A stretch of 64,000 bases of DNA, taken from NCBI RefSeq assembly GCF_000685865.1, contig NZ_JMKS01000003.1:1555001-1619000 (forward strand). The letters are read 5' to 3'. The DNA comes from Exiguobacterium antarcticum DSM 14480 (GTDB lineage Bacteria > Bacillota > Bacilli > Exiguobacteriales > Exiguobacteriaceae). The notes below the pieces were generated by a model that saw nothing but the letters and a program-made list of their open reading frames with translations, did not search any database and was not told where the DNA came from. The position numbers were made by a program, and so were the translations under genes. Shown here in pieces: positions 19,859 to 27,590 of this stretch (the first letter of the stretch is position 1; each line of letters opens with the position of its first letter).

Positions 19859-20572
19859 ATGAATTACACGACATTGTTATTTGATATCGATCATACCTTG
19901 CTTGATTTTGATGCGACGGAACGCTCTGCTTTACGACAATTGTTTGAAGACGAGCAGCTCGAGTGGACAGAAGAGCGGGAAGCCCGTTACCGGACGATTA
20001 ACCAATCTTTATGGAAAGCGCTTGAACGGGGAGAAGTAACACGGAATGAAGTGATTACGTCACGTTTTGTGACGTTTTTTGCCGAGCAGGGCCGGACGGT
20101 CGACGGCAGTCAAATCGATGCACGATACCGGACCTACTTAAGCCGTGGAACAGAATTAATCGAAGGAGCGATCGAACTCCTCCATGTGCTCAAAGGGAAG
20201 TATCAGTTGTATGTCGTGACGAACGGTGTCGCGGTGACACAACGGGCACGACTTAGAGGATCTGGTCTCGCGCCTTATTTTGACGGGGTTTTTGTCTCAG
20301 AAGAAACCGGTTATCAAAAGCCGATGGCGGCCTTTTTTGATTATGTGTTTGACCGGATCCCGGATGCGACGCGCGAACAGACCATGATTATCGGCGATTC
20401 GTTGACGGCAGACATCCAAGGCGGCATTATGGCAGGGATTGCGACATGTTGGTTTAATCCTACTCATGCCGCGGCGCCGGCAGAACTGATGCCGACCTAT
20501 ACGATCGAGCGGCTTGATCAGCTTGTGACGCTGCTTGGGACGAAAGAGGTAGTTCGGACAACCTCGAAATAA
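19859..20572 (+). CDS. HAD family hydrolase, YjjG/YfnB type
   Basis: Phosphatase of the haloacid dehalogenase superfamily, 237 residues. Motif I is LLFDIDHTLLDF (nucleophile Asp 9), motif II VVTNGVA, motif III lysine in TGYQKPMA, and motif IV IGDSLTADIQGG. The length and cap pattern match YjjG, a nucleotidase acting on pyrimidine and non-standard nucleotides. It is the last gene of the ydcZ operon, separated from the transporter by three bases; whether it serves transport or is a passenger is unknown. Confidence 0.87.
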   Translation: MNYTTLLFDIDHTLLDFDATERSALRQLFEDEQLEWTEEREARYRTINQSLWKALERGEVTRNEVITSRFVTFFAEQGRTVDGSQIDARYRTYLSRGTELIEGAIELLHVLKGKYQLYVVTNGVAVTQRARLRGSGLAPYFDGVFVSEETGYQKPMAAFFDYVFDRIPDATREQTMIIGDSLTADIQGGIMAGIATCWFNPTHAAAPAELMPTYTIERLDQLVTLLGTKEVVRTTSK

Positions 20573-20593
20573 AATCTAAGTAATGAGATGGAT

Positions 20594-20622
20594 TTAACAT
20601 ATCCTGGATACCATCCGATAAT
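20594..20622 (+). promoter_or_regulatory. Sigma-A promoter of the leader-acetyltransferase unit
   Basis: TTAACA (20594-20599) and GATAAT (20617-20622), spacer 17. Start expected near 20629, about 20 bases before the leader ORF. Confidence 0.55.
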
Positions 20623-20650
20623 AATTAAAAGATTACGAAAGGAGGCGATC

Positions 20651-20698
20651 ATGGTGAACATGACGCAAACAAAACAGGAAACGGGGCGCGATGCGTAA
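20651..20698 (+). CDS. Putative 15-residue leader peptide
   Basis: ATG to TAA encodes MVNMTQTKQETGRDA. A strong ribosome site, AAAGGAGG (20638-20645), precedes it. Nothing is known of such a peptide. Its stop codon directly touches a hairpin that overlaps the ribosome site of the acetyltransferase gene, which is the layout of translational attenuators for resistance genes. It may also be chance; only the strong ribosome site and promoter argue for translation. Confidence 0.45.
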   Translation: MVNMTQTKQETGRDA

Positions 20699-20718
20699 CC
20701 CGTTTTCTAAAAAACGGG
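20699..20718 (+). promoter_or_regulatory. Hairpin hiding the acetyltransferase ribosome site
   Basis: CCCGTTTT (20699-20706) pairs perfectly with AAAACGGG (20711-20718) around the loop CTAA. The 3' arm includes part of the GGGGGG ribosome site (20716-20721) of the next gene. Confidence 0.55.
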
Positions 20719-20728
20719 GGGAATGGAT

Positions 20729-21169
20729 ATGCAGATTGAATTACGACCAGTCACGAACGAGAACTGGGAAGCCTGTTGTGCACTCGAATTAACAACAGAA
20801 CAACAGGGATTTTTAGAACCGAACGTCTACTCGATTGCTCAGGCCGGTTTTGAGCCGGCGCTCGTCATGCAGGCGATTTATGCAGCGGATGAGTTGGTCG
20901 GATTTTTGATGTACAATACGGAGCGGGAAGAACTGGATGGCTACTGGATTTACCGCTTGATGGTTGACCGCCGTCATCAAGGGTCAGGAATCGGACGGGA
21001 AGCGATGCGGTTGTTGCTTGTAGAAATGCAACAGCTTCCGAAAGTGGCATGCATTGTAGTCGGTTATCATCTGGACAATCAAGTTGCGCACCGTCTGTAC
21101 GAACGACTCGGATTTGTTGATTACGGCGACCGCTTCGGAAAGGAAATGGCGGTCCGATATACGTTTTAA
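20729..21169 (+). CDS. GNAT acetyltransferase, BltD/PaiA (spermidine/spermine) type
   Basis: A 146-residue acetyltransferase. It resembles B. subtilis BltD and PaiA, polyamine N-acetyltransferases: LRPVTNENWEACCALELTTEQQGFLEPNVYSIAQA near the start, then YRLMVDRRHQGSGIGREAMRLL (the acetyl-CoA loop) and NQVAHRLYERLGF. I chose ATG 20729 because ATG 20723 is only one base from the ribosome site. Expression may be controlled by the leader peptide and hairpin just upstream. A terminator follows. Polyamine acetylation is the best guess; other amines are possible. Confidence 0.83.
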   Translation: MQIELRPVTNENWEACCALELTTEQQGFLEPNVYSIAQAGFEPALVMQAIYAADELVGFLMYNTEREELDGYWIYRLMVDRRHQGSGIGREAMRLLLVEMQQLPKVACIVVGYHLDNQVAHRLYERLGFVDYGDRFGKEMAVRYTF

Positions 21170-21174
21170 GCAAC

Positions 21175-21203
21175 AAGATCTTAGCCTGGATAAGGTCTTT
21201 TTT
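21175..21203 (+). terminator. Terminator after the BltD-like gene
   Basis: AAGATCTTA pairs with TAAGGTCTT (with a G-U), followed by a T run. Confidence 0.6.
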
Positions 21204-21407
21204 GAAGGAACAGAACCGCCGGACGTTCGAGAAATTAAGCCGAAAGTCACCGTTCTAGATGCGAATAAACAGAGGTTCCGGTCGACGTTCCGCCTGCCGG
21301 AACCGTCCGAACACACGCGGGAAGAATATTATCTCGAAACTGGGTACAGCAATACTGTGCTCAATACACCACTGGCCTTGCAACCGATCCCGTTTACGGT
21401 TAACTAA
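21186..21407 (+). pseudogene. Possible 5'-truncated gene remnant
   Basis: An open frame of about 73 codons without a credible start codon or ribosome site. It reads like protein (FFEGTEPPDVREIKPKVTVL, later FRLPEPSEHTREEYY) and ends in TAA at 21405. I do not recognise the family. Its upstream end merges with the terminator of the previous gene, suggesting that the 5' part was lost by deletion. It could also be a chance frame. Confidence 0.35.
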
Positions 21408-21470
21408 CAGGAAAACCGAACCGGACGTCGAACTCCAAACGGATATCGATTTAACAAGGAGTGGGAGAGT

Positions 21471-21950
21471 ATGAATGTACGGGCAATGACCGCAGCCGAT
21501 TATCCGGAAGTCGGTCGGATTTACAAACAGGGGATAAAGACGCAGAATGCGACGTTTCGAACGGAAGTACCGTCGTTTGACTACTGGGATGCCCATCATC
21601 ACATACACAGCCGGCTGGTGGCGGAAGAAGACGGGAAGATGCTCGGATGGGTCGCTATTAGTCCCTTTTCGTCGATTCCCGCCTATCAGGGCGTGGCGGA
21701 AGTCAGTCTTTATATTGACGAAGATGCCCGTGGCAAAGGAGTCGGCACCGCATTGATGCATGCTGTCATCGAAGCGAGTGAAGCGGCTGGGATCTGGACG
21801 TTGCATTCACAAATCTTTCCGGAAAATACGGTCAGTCTGAAGTTGCACCACCGGTTTGGTTTCCGGGAAGTCGGCCGGCGGGAACGGATCGGACAATTGG
21901 CCGGCGTCTGGCGGGATACGATTTTACTGGAACGCAGAAGTCAGATTTAA
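21471..21950 (+). CDS. GNAT acetyltransferase, phosphinothricin-acetyltransferase-like
   Basis: A 159-residue enzyme of the PAT/YwnH branch. It shows VRAMTAADYPEVGRIYKQGI with NATFRTEVPSFDYW after it, the family's N-terminal signature. The acetyl-CoA loop is YIDEDARGKGVGTALMHA, and the late motif is NTVSLKLHHRFGFREVG. Such enzymes acetylate phosphinothricin, methionine sulfoximine or amino-acid analogues. The start ATG 21471 follows AAGGAGTGGGAG. It appears monocistronic, with a stem of G- and C-rich arms (21971-22007) downstream. Confidence 0.85.
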   Translation: MNVRAMTAADYPEVGRIYKQGIKTQNATFRTEVPSFDYWDAHHHIHSRLVAEEDGKMLGWVAISPFSSIPAYQGVAEVSLYIDEDARGKGVGTALMHAVIEASEAAGIWTLHSQIFPENTVSLKLHHRFGFREVGRRERIGQLAGVWRDTILLERRSQI

Positions 21951-22023
21951 AACGAAGCGAATTATATGAAAAGGGGAGATGGATGTTAGTGTCCGCCTCC
22001 CTTTTGTGTCTTAAAAATTAAAG

Positions 22024-22581
22024 TCATTCACTTGCTTTTAAAACAAGCGCAAAAATCTGTTCGTCCTTCTTCACATCAATATCCTCAGGACCATGGATAT
22101 CTTCGAGTGAATGCGTCTCGATTTTACCACTTGTTGATACATGACGAAGCAACAGCACGTCATAATCACTCAGCGTGAAGTTCGAGCTAGGACCCGTAGT
22201 GCTGAAGGCAACTGGTTTTTGTTTTAACGCTTCATGGGCACGAATACTTCCGCCTTCTAGATTCGCGCCAAAGTGAATGTATTTCGCTGAAGAGGATTGA
22301 AGGACTCGGAGTGTCGAATCGTATTTCTTTGGTTCAATTTCCATGGAAAAGAGTGTCCGTTCTTTGTGGTTCGGCAAATATTCCACGCCTTTTAACAGAT
22401 AGTTTTTGTTCAGCTTACCTTTTAAGTGATAAGCAGCGATATCTTGATCATTGATTTCCGCAAAAACTTTTTCACCGGCTTTTAATTTAATGGAAGATAC
22501 GGTCAATGTATCACTTGTTGGTGATGTGCAGCCACTCAATAAGAAGGTAGCCGTCAGCAAAAAGACGCTGTATGTTTTCAT
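22024..22581 (-). CDS. Putative lipoprotein
   Basis: A 185-residue secreted protein with a type II signal peptide: MKTYSVFLLTATFLLSGCTS has a hydrophobic core and the lipobox LSGC, giving a lipid-anchored cysteine at residue 18. The mature part is polar and beta-rich with no family that I recognise. I use ATG 22581 (ribosome site GAGGAT) rather than the longer open frame, because only this start places the signal at the N-terminus. It is divergent from the GTPase gene. Confidence 0.75.
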   Translation of the reverse strand: MKTYSVFLLTATFLLSGCTSPTSDTLTVSSIKLKAGEKVFAEINDQDIAAYHLKGKLNKNYLLKGVEYLPNHKERTLFSMEIEPKKYDSTLRVLQSSSAKYIHFGANLEGGSIRAHEALKQKPVAFSTTGPSSNFTLSDYDVLLLRHVSTSGKIETHSLEDIHGPEDIDVKKDEQIFALVLKASE

Positions 22582-22712
22582 GATCAGATCCTCATCTCGT
22601 AAGTAGTTACTGGTAATATTCACCAACGGATGAAAATAGACCTTCTTTTCAAGGATGATTTCAATGGAGAACGGGAAAAGACCGACAGCAGGTATTTTCA
22701 GGAGGGATAAAG

Positions 22713-23765
22713 ATGGATGATTTTTTTGGAGAAGGTCTTGAGACCAATGAGCAGAAACGCAAACGAAAACTCGAAGAAGTGTTTGACCAATCGTTTGAGT
22801 CAGAACGCCGCGACTTTAACCAGTCACTTGAACAAGAAGTGACTGTTGCTTTAATCGGGGACGTCAATGCGGGCAAATCCTCGACGCTGAATGCGATCCT
22901 TGGTCGGGAAGTTGCGACCGTTGGAGCAAAACCGGGGGAGACGACACGGATCGATCAAATCCGGCAACATCCGGAAGATAAGGTCGTCTTCGTCGATACG
23001 CCGGGACTGAACGATGCGAACAGCCTAAACTCGGACACGACATGGAAGTTTTACCAAAGCGCGGATGTCATTCTCTACTTCTTGAACGCCGCCGGGACCG
23101 TCTTATCGGAAACGGAAACAAAAAACTTCAAGAAGATTTATGCCCACAATAAAAACATCGTCATCGTCGTCACGAAAATCGATGCGACGAACGACCTCGC
23201 GACGATTTTGTCGCATATCGAATCGAAGTTACCGGGACCGAAAGTCGTGCCGGTCTCCGCGATGGACGGGACGAACATTGACCGTCTGCGGCGTGAGGTG
23301 CTCGACATTTTAAAAAAGTTCAACAAGGATAATCTGTTTGTTCGCGAGATCGATCCGGCGTTGCGGGGGAAAATTGCGAACAACTGGATCGTCGGAGCAG
23401 GGACAGCAGCTGGAGCAATTGGAGCGGTACCGTTTCCGGGAGCCGACATCATTCCGTTAACATCGATTCAAATCGGACTGATGCTGAAGCTGTCAAATTT
23501 GTACGAGCGGAATCTCTCGAAGGAAAGTGCGAAGGAGTTATTGGTCGTGACGATTGTCGGCAACTCCGGGAAAACAGCGTTCCGGCAACTGGCGAAGATG
23601 GTCCCAGGATACGGAGCAATCATTGGGGCCGGTGTCGCCTCGACGGCGACAATCGCGCTCGGATACGGGACGAAATACGCTTATGAAAATAAACTCGAAC
23701 TGACACCGGAAAGTCTGATGGGCTTCATTAAGAAATTCCGCAAAAAACCGGACGGAGCAAAATAA
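22713..23765 (+). CDS. Era/YeeP-like GTPase with DUF697-type tail
   Basis: A 350-residue GTPase. G1 is LIGDVNAGKSS (about 48-58), G3 VDTPGLND, and G4 VTKIDAT. Residues 210-350 hold two hydrophobic glycine-rich stretches (NWIVGAGTAAGAIGAVPFPGADIIP and GYGAIIGAGVASTATIALGYG) of the DUF697 type that associates with membranes. The first 45 residues are a charged helix. The role of such GTPases is not established; dynamin-like or membrane-linked functions have been proposed. ATG 22713 follows AGGAGGG. It is followed by a peroxiredoxin gene after 58 bases. Confidence 0.85.
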   Translation: MDDFFGEGLETNEQKRKRKLEEVFDQSFESERRDFNQSLEQEVTVALIGDVNAGKSSTLNAILGREVATVGAKPGETTRIDQIRQHPEDKVVFVDTPGLNDANSLNSDTTWKFYQSADVILYFLNAAGTVLSETETKNFKKIYAHNKNIVIVVTKIDATNDLATILSHIESKLPGPKVVPVSAMDGTNIDRLRREVLDILKKFNKDNLFVREIDPALRGKIANNWIVGAGTAAGAIGAVPFPGADIIPLTSIQIGLMLKLSNLYERNLSKESAKELLVVTIVGNSGKTAFRQLAKMVPGYGAIIGAGVASTATIALGYGTKYAYENKLELTPESLMGFIKKFRKKPDGAK

Positions 23766-23823
23766 CGGACAGATTGCGGAAGTCCCTGCTATGCTGTAAG
23801 ACAAACATAAAGGGGGACACATC

Positions 23824-24459
23824 GTGTCTACATTGCTCGAAGAAATCCGCGCGTATCAAGAACAATTTCGTCAAAAGGCGCCGCAGGAAAAACAACGACT
23901 GATGGCACAAGCGACAAACGAGTTAGCCGCATCAGATGGTGCCAAAGGATTGAGCGTCGGAGATGAGGCACCCCGCTTCACGTTGCCGAGTGCATCCGGT
24001 CAGTCCGTGTCGTTAGAGGAACTGCTGCAAGATGGTCCGGTCATCGTAACGTTTTATCGGGGAGGCTGGTGCCCGTATTGTAATTTGGAGCTCCGGGCCT
24101 ACCAACGGGAATTAGAAAAAATTGAGGCAAAAGGAGCGACGCTAGTAGCGATCAGTCCGGAAACACCGGATCACTCGCTCTCGACGCAGGAAAAAAATGA
24201 CCTGGCATTTCAAGTGTTGAGTGATGTCGATAACGTCGTCGCCCGTCAGTTCGACCTTGTGTTCGACATGCCGGACTATTTAATCGACGTGTACAAGGCA
24301 TCCGGTCTTGACGTTGCCGGCCATAACGGTAACGAGGACTGGCAGTTGCCGAAACCGGCAACGTTCATCATTCAGCCGTCCGGTAAAGTTTCAATTGCTG
24401 ACGTCCCGGCGGATTATACAAAACGGACAGATCCGCTCACAATCATCGAAACGCTATGA
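23824..24459 (+). CDS. Peroxiredoxin-like protein (AhpC/TSA family)
   Basis: Thiol peroxidase-like thioredoxin-fold protein of 211 residues. The N-terminal helix (1-45) precedes GDEAPRFTLPSASG, and the active-site motif is FYRGGWCPYCNLEL (CxxC near 82-85), where classical peroxiredoxins have a TxxC form. The strand VAISPETPD and the cis-proline PKPATFIIQPSGKV follow. This is the 'peroxiredoxin-like' subgroup that may act as a reductase rather than a peroxidase. GTG start after GGGGGAC. Ends at a strong terminator. Confidence 0.88.
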   Translation: MSTLLEEIRAYQEQFRQKAPQEKQRLMAQATNELAASDGAKGLSVGDEAPRFTLPSASGQSVSLEELLQDGPVIVTFYRGGWCPYCNLELRAYQRELEKIEAKGATLVAISPETPDHSLSTQEKNDLAFQVLSDVDNVVARQFDLVFDMPDYLIDVYKASGLDVAGHNGNEDWQLPKPATFIIQPSGKVSIADVPADYTKRTDPLTIIETL

Positions 24460-24469
24460 ACTGAGAACG

Positions 24470-24502
24470 AAATCCCGCCTTTCATTCAGGCGGGATTTTT
24501 TT
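24470..24502 (+). terminator. Terminator after the peroxiredoxin gene
   Basis: AAATCCCGCCT pairs with AGGCGGGATTT, followed by a T run. Confidence 0.9.
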
Positions 24503-24522
24503 CTGTGGCGTACCATTCTTTT

Positions 24523-24548
24523 GTTGATAAATGTATATAAATGGGTAT
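24523..24548 (+). promoter_or_regulatory. SigB-type promoter candidate before manA
   Basis: GTTGAT (24523-24528) and GGGTAT (24543-24548), spacer 14, a perfect -10 for sigma-B and a partial -35. Overlapping A/T-rich sequence could also serve sigma-A. Confidence 0.45.
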
Positions 24549-24612
24549 ATAAAGGTAACGAATTGAAGAAATGGAGGTGGGCGTTACTCCTTTTTCAATC
24601 AAGGAGTTCGCG

Positions 24613-25578
24613 GTGTCTATGTATAAAATCGAGCCAGTATTCAAAGAACGGATTTGGGGTGGTCGTCGTCTTGAAGAGTTGTTTCATTTCGATTTACCGG
24701 CAGGATCAATCGGAGAATGCTGGACGGTTTCGGCACATCCGAGCGGACGAACTCCTTTAGCGGATGGTCCCTATCAAGGACAGACGTTAGATCAATTATG
24801 GCAGAATCACCGGACAAGTTTGTTTGGTCCATACGCATTGGATGCTTTTCCTTTACACGTCAAGCTGCTCGATTCCTCGTCATATTTATCCGTTCAAGTC
24901 CATCCGAATGATGCGGACGCCAAACGACTGGAAGGGGAACCGTACGGAAAAAATGAATGTTGGTATATCCTCGAGGCGAAGGAAGGGGCGGAAGTCATCG
25001 TCGGTCACCATCTGTCCTGTCGCGAAGAACTCGTGACGTGTGCTGAGCGGAAGGAGTGGGATGCCTGTCTTCGTCATCAGTCTGTCCGCAAAGGAGATTT
25101 CATCTACATTCCGAGTGGAACGATTCATGCGCTTGGTCCGGGAATCGTGTTGCTCGAAATTCAACAGATGAGTGACCGGACGTATCGACTGTATGATTAT
25201 GACCGTCTTGATGCGGATGGAAATCGACGTGAACTACACCTCGAAAAAGCAATCGCTGTCACGACGATTCCGGATGAACCGTTGACGATCCGACCGATTC
25301 AGGAGACGACGACTTCTGGGACGAAAACGACGTTACTGGAAGTCCCGTTCTTCACGGTCATCCATCATGACATCAAGGGGGCGGACTACTGCTTATCCAA
25401 CAGTCCGACGTTTCGGCTGCTCACCGTCGTGTCAGGTCATGGGGAATTGCGTTCGGCAAATCATTCTGAACAACGTCTCTTGCAAAAAGGGGATCAGTAT
25501 TTCATTCCCTGTTCAGCGGGGGAATACCGCATCTCCGGACAACTGGAGTGCGTGACAAGTGAGGTGTTTCCAAGTTAA
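24613..25578 (+). CDS. manA: Mannose-6-phosphate isomerase, class I
   Basis: Interconverts fructose-6-phosphate and mannose-6-phosphate, feeding GDP-mannose synthesis. The 321-residue cupin protein begins MYKIEPVFKERIWGG after two residues. The zinc-site segment is YLSVQVHPNDADAK, and GKNECWYILEA and IPSGTIHALG follow in family order. I chose GTG 24613, six bases after AAGGAG; ATG 24619 would be too far from that site. It converges with the GDP-mannose pyrophosphorylase gene, and the two together supply GDP-mannose for the glycan genes further right. Confidence 0.92.
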   Translation: MSMYKIEPVFKERIWGGRRLEELFHFDLPAGSIGECWTVSAHPSGRTPLADGPYQGQTLDQLWQNHRTSLFGPYALDAFPLHVKLLDSSSYLSVQVHPNDADAKRLEGEPYGKNECWYILEAKEGAEVIVGHHLSCREELVTCAERKEWDACLRHQSVRKGDFIYIPSGTIHALGPGIVLLEIQQMSDRTYRLYDYDRLDADGNRRELHLEKAIAVTTIPDEPLTIRPIQETTTSGTKTTLLEVPFFTVIHHDIKGADYCLSNSPTFRLLTVVSGHGELRSANHSEQRLLQKGDQYFIPCSAGEYRISGQLECVTSEVFPS

Positions 25579-25579
25579 A

Positions 25580-25606
25580 GGCACGTATCGCTTTTGCGAT
25601 ACGTGC
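25580..25606. terminator. Hairpin between convergent manA and manC
   Basis: GGCACGTATCGC and GCGATACGTGCC form a perfect 12-bp stem with loop TTTT. No long T tract follows. Confidence 0.65.
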
Positions 25607-25611
25607 CGCCG

Positions 25612-26946
25612 TTAATTCGAACCGAGTGAGATCGGAAGCGGATAGTTGTCTTCCTCCGTCCAGTCGATGGAGTATTTGATTTCGATCATAATCAAGTCAC
25701 TCAATGTCTTTAATGTATGCGGCACCTCGCGTGGAATGTGGACGACGGAAGTGGGACCAAGCAATTGATGTTCCCCGTCGATGATCGCTTCGGCTTGTCC
25801 TTGAAGAATGCTCCACGTCGAGTCTGTCTGAGCATGGTAATGATGACTGATCTGGTGGTTGGCTTGGATATGCAGACGACGTGTCACGGCATACCGTCCG
25901 TCTTCAAGTTGTTGTTGATGAAGAATCGTCGCATACCCCCAGCGTTTCCATTCAAATTGCGGGGGCAGTTCTTGATCGACAAGATAATCTTTAAGATGAG
26001 GCGTTTCATCTTTTGATGAAACGAGGACACCGTCGGGGCTGACCGAAACAATTAAATCGGTCAAGCCGATTCCGAGGACAGGCACTTGCATTTCATTGAC
26101 GATATGCGTATTAGTGGAATGGATCAATCGCGCATTGCCATGAATCGAACTCGGCATTTCTTCCGTCAGAGTATTCCAGGTCCCGAGATCTTTCCAGTAT
26201 CCGTCATACCGGTGGACAAACAGGTTGGTTGTTTTCTCGACGACGGCATAATCAAACGATGTTTTCTCAAGCAAGTCATACGCCGTTCGTAAGTCCTGAT
26301 ACGTCACAGGCACCTGTTGCTCGTTCAGTCGTTCCGTTAAGAAGTCAAGCCGGCAGGCGAATACCCCGCAATTCCACAACGCTCCTTGATCAATCAACTC
26401 GACTGCAGTCTCCAAGGATGGCTTTTCACGGAATTGTTGAACCGTAGACATCGGACTTGTAGATTCAGGAATAATATAGCCGTATTTCGACGTCGGATGA
26501 AGCGGTTCGACCCCCATCAAGTGAAGGGCATCGGGATGAGCCTGAACGGCCTCATCGAGCATAGAAAATCGTTCAAAAAAAGAAGCATCGACATAAGGGT
26601 CAACGGGCATGATGATGATTGTTTCTGTTGGATCAATCCGTTCTGCCAAGTAACTTGTTGCGAGCATGATGGCAGGAAACGTATCCCGCCGAGACGGTTC
26701 GTGGATGACGGACACCTTTGTGCCAAGCTGATGTTCAATTGCATCGAGCTGGGCTTCGGTCGTCGTGATGACGGTTCGATCCGCTAGACCACTTGTTTCT
26801 AACTGTTGAAACACCCGCTCCATCATCGATTGTTTTTGTCCGTCGGCATCTTCAAGAATCCGCAGGAATTGTTTGGAGTTTAAATCGTTCGACAGCGGCC
26901 AAAGTCGTTTTCCGGATCCACCTGATAATAAGAGAATATACATCAT
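25612..26946 (-). CDS. manC: Mannose-1-phosphate guanylyltransferase (GDP-mannose pyrophosphorylase)
   Basis: Makes GDP-mannose from mannose-1-phosphate and GTP. The 444 residues start MMYILLLSGGSGKRLWPLS, the nucleotidyltransferase signature GGxGxRLWPxS. DPYVDASFF and FREKPSLETA follow, and the C-terminal cupin half (LHIQANHQISHHYHAQTDSTW) is the type II mannose-6-phosphate isomerase-like domain of bifunctional ManC proteins. ATG 26946 or the adjacent ATG 26943 follows AAAGGGTG. Because a separate ManA is present, the isomerase half may be redundant. Only about 32 bases separate it from the divergent receiver-like gene. Confidence 0.9.
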   Translation of the reverse strand: MMYILLLSGGSGKRLWPLSNDLNSKQFLRILEDADGQKQSMMERVFQQLETSGLADRTVITTTEAQLDAIEHQLGTKVSVIHEPSRRDTFPAIMLATSYLAERIDPTETIIIMPVDPYVDASFFERFSMLDEAVQAHPDALHLMGVEPLHPTSKYGYIIPESTSPMSTVQQFREKPSLETAVELIDQGALWNCGVFACRLDFLTERLNEQQVPVTYQDLRTAYDLLEKTSFDYAVVEKTTNLFVHRYDGYWKDLGTWNTLTEEMPSSIHGNARLIHSTNTHIVNEMQVPVLGIGLTDLIVSVSPDGVLVSSKDETPHLKDYLVDQELPPQFEWKRWGYATILHQQQLEDGRYAVTRRLHIQANHQISHHYHAQTDSTWSILQGQAEAIIDGEHQLLGPTSVVHIPREVPHTLKTLSDLIMIEIKYSIDWTEEDNYPLPISLGSN

Positions 26947-26978
26947 CCAACACCCTTTCTGAACTGGAGGTTTTAAAG

Positions 26979-27590
26979 ATGGCACTGTACTTATTAGTTG
27001 ATGCGCATGAGCCGACAAGAAAGATTTTGCAACGAAAGTTACTGGAACGAAATCAGGAAGTACTGGAAGCTGAATCGGCAGAAGAGGCCTTATCGGTACT
27101 CGAAGTACAAGATGTTGATGTCATCATGACAGAATTGCGGTTGCCACAACTCGACGGTGTCGAACTGCTGAAAAAGGTCACGCAATTGTACCCGTTAACG
27201 AAACAGATTGTTCTGACCGACTACATGCAATTGCATACGTTACTCGCTGCCGTCAATTCCGGAAACATCAGTCGTTTGATGACAAAACCATTGAAAATTG
27301 ATGAAACGATTCTTCGCATCATGGAAAAGGTCGGAGCCGAAGTCGTTGAGACGAAACATCGAAAGAAAAATATTGGCGTCATGTTTAATGGGATTTTGAC
27401 CAATGCGAATCGTCCGTATTGTTTATTTTTTGAAGATGGAACGATTGTTGGCCGCCGTGCGTTGGAAATTCCGAATCAAGAAGCGCCGGATGATGAAATG
27501 AACGGCTTGCACCGTTTTGAGTTTCCGACGCAATTCGGAACCTATATCTTGTACCAATCAATGAATGGGACGGTCATGAAACACGTTTGA
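26979..27590 (+). CDS. Pseudo-receiver protein with unknown C-terminal domain
   Basis: A 203-residue protein whose first 120 residues have the response-regulator receiver fold. The usual phosphorylated aspartate is a glutamate (VIMTELRLP, residue 52), and the first acidic pair is DA (LLVDAHEP, 8-9) rather than DD. The switch threonine (VLTDY, 80) and lysine (LMTKP, 103) remain. It may be permanently in the active-like state. Residues 125-203 form a small beta-rich domain that I do not recognise (CLFFEDGTIVGRRALEI). It sits among glycan genes, divergent from manC, and its 3' end overlaps the convergent GT2 gene by 17 bases. ATG 26979 follows GGAGG. Confidence 0.82.
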   Translation: MALYLLVDAHEPTRKILQRKLLERNQEVLEAESAEEALSVLEVQDVDVIMTELRLPQLDGVELLKKVTQLYPLTKQIVLTDYMQLHTLLAAVNSGNISRLMTKPLKIDETILRIMEKVGAEVVETKHRKKNIGVMFNGILTNANRPYCLFFEDGTIVGRRALEIPNQEAPDDEMNGLHRFEFPTQFGTYILYQSMNGTVMKHV

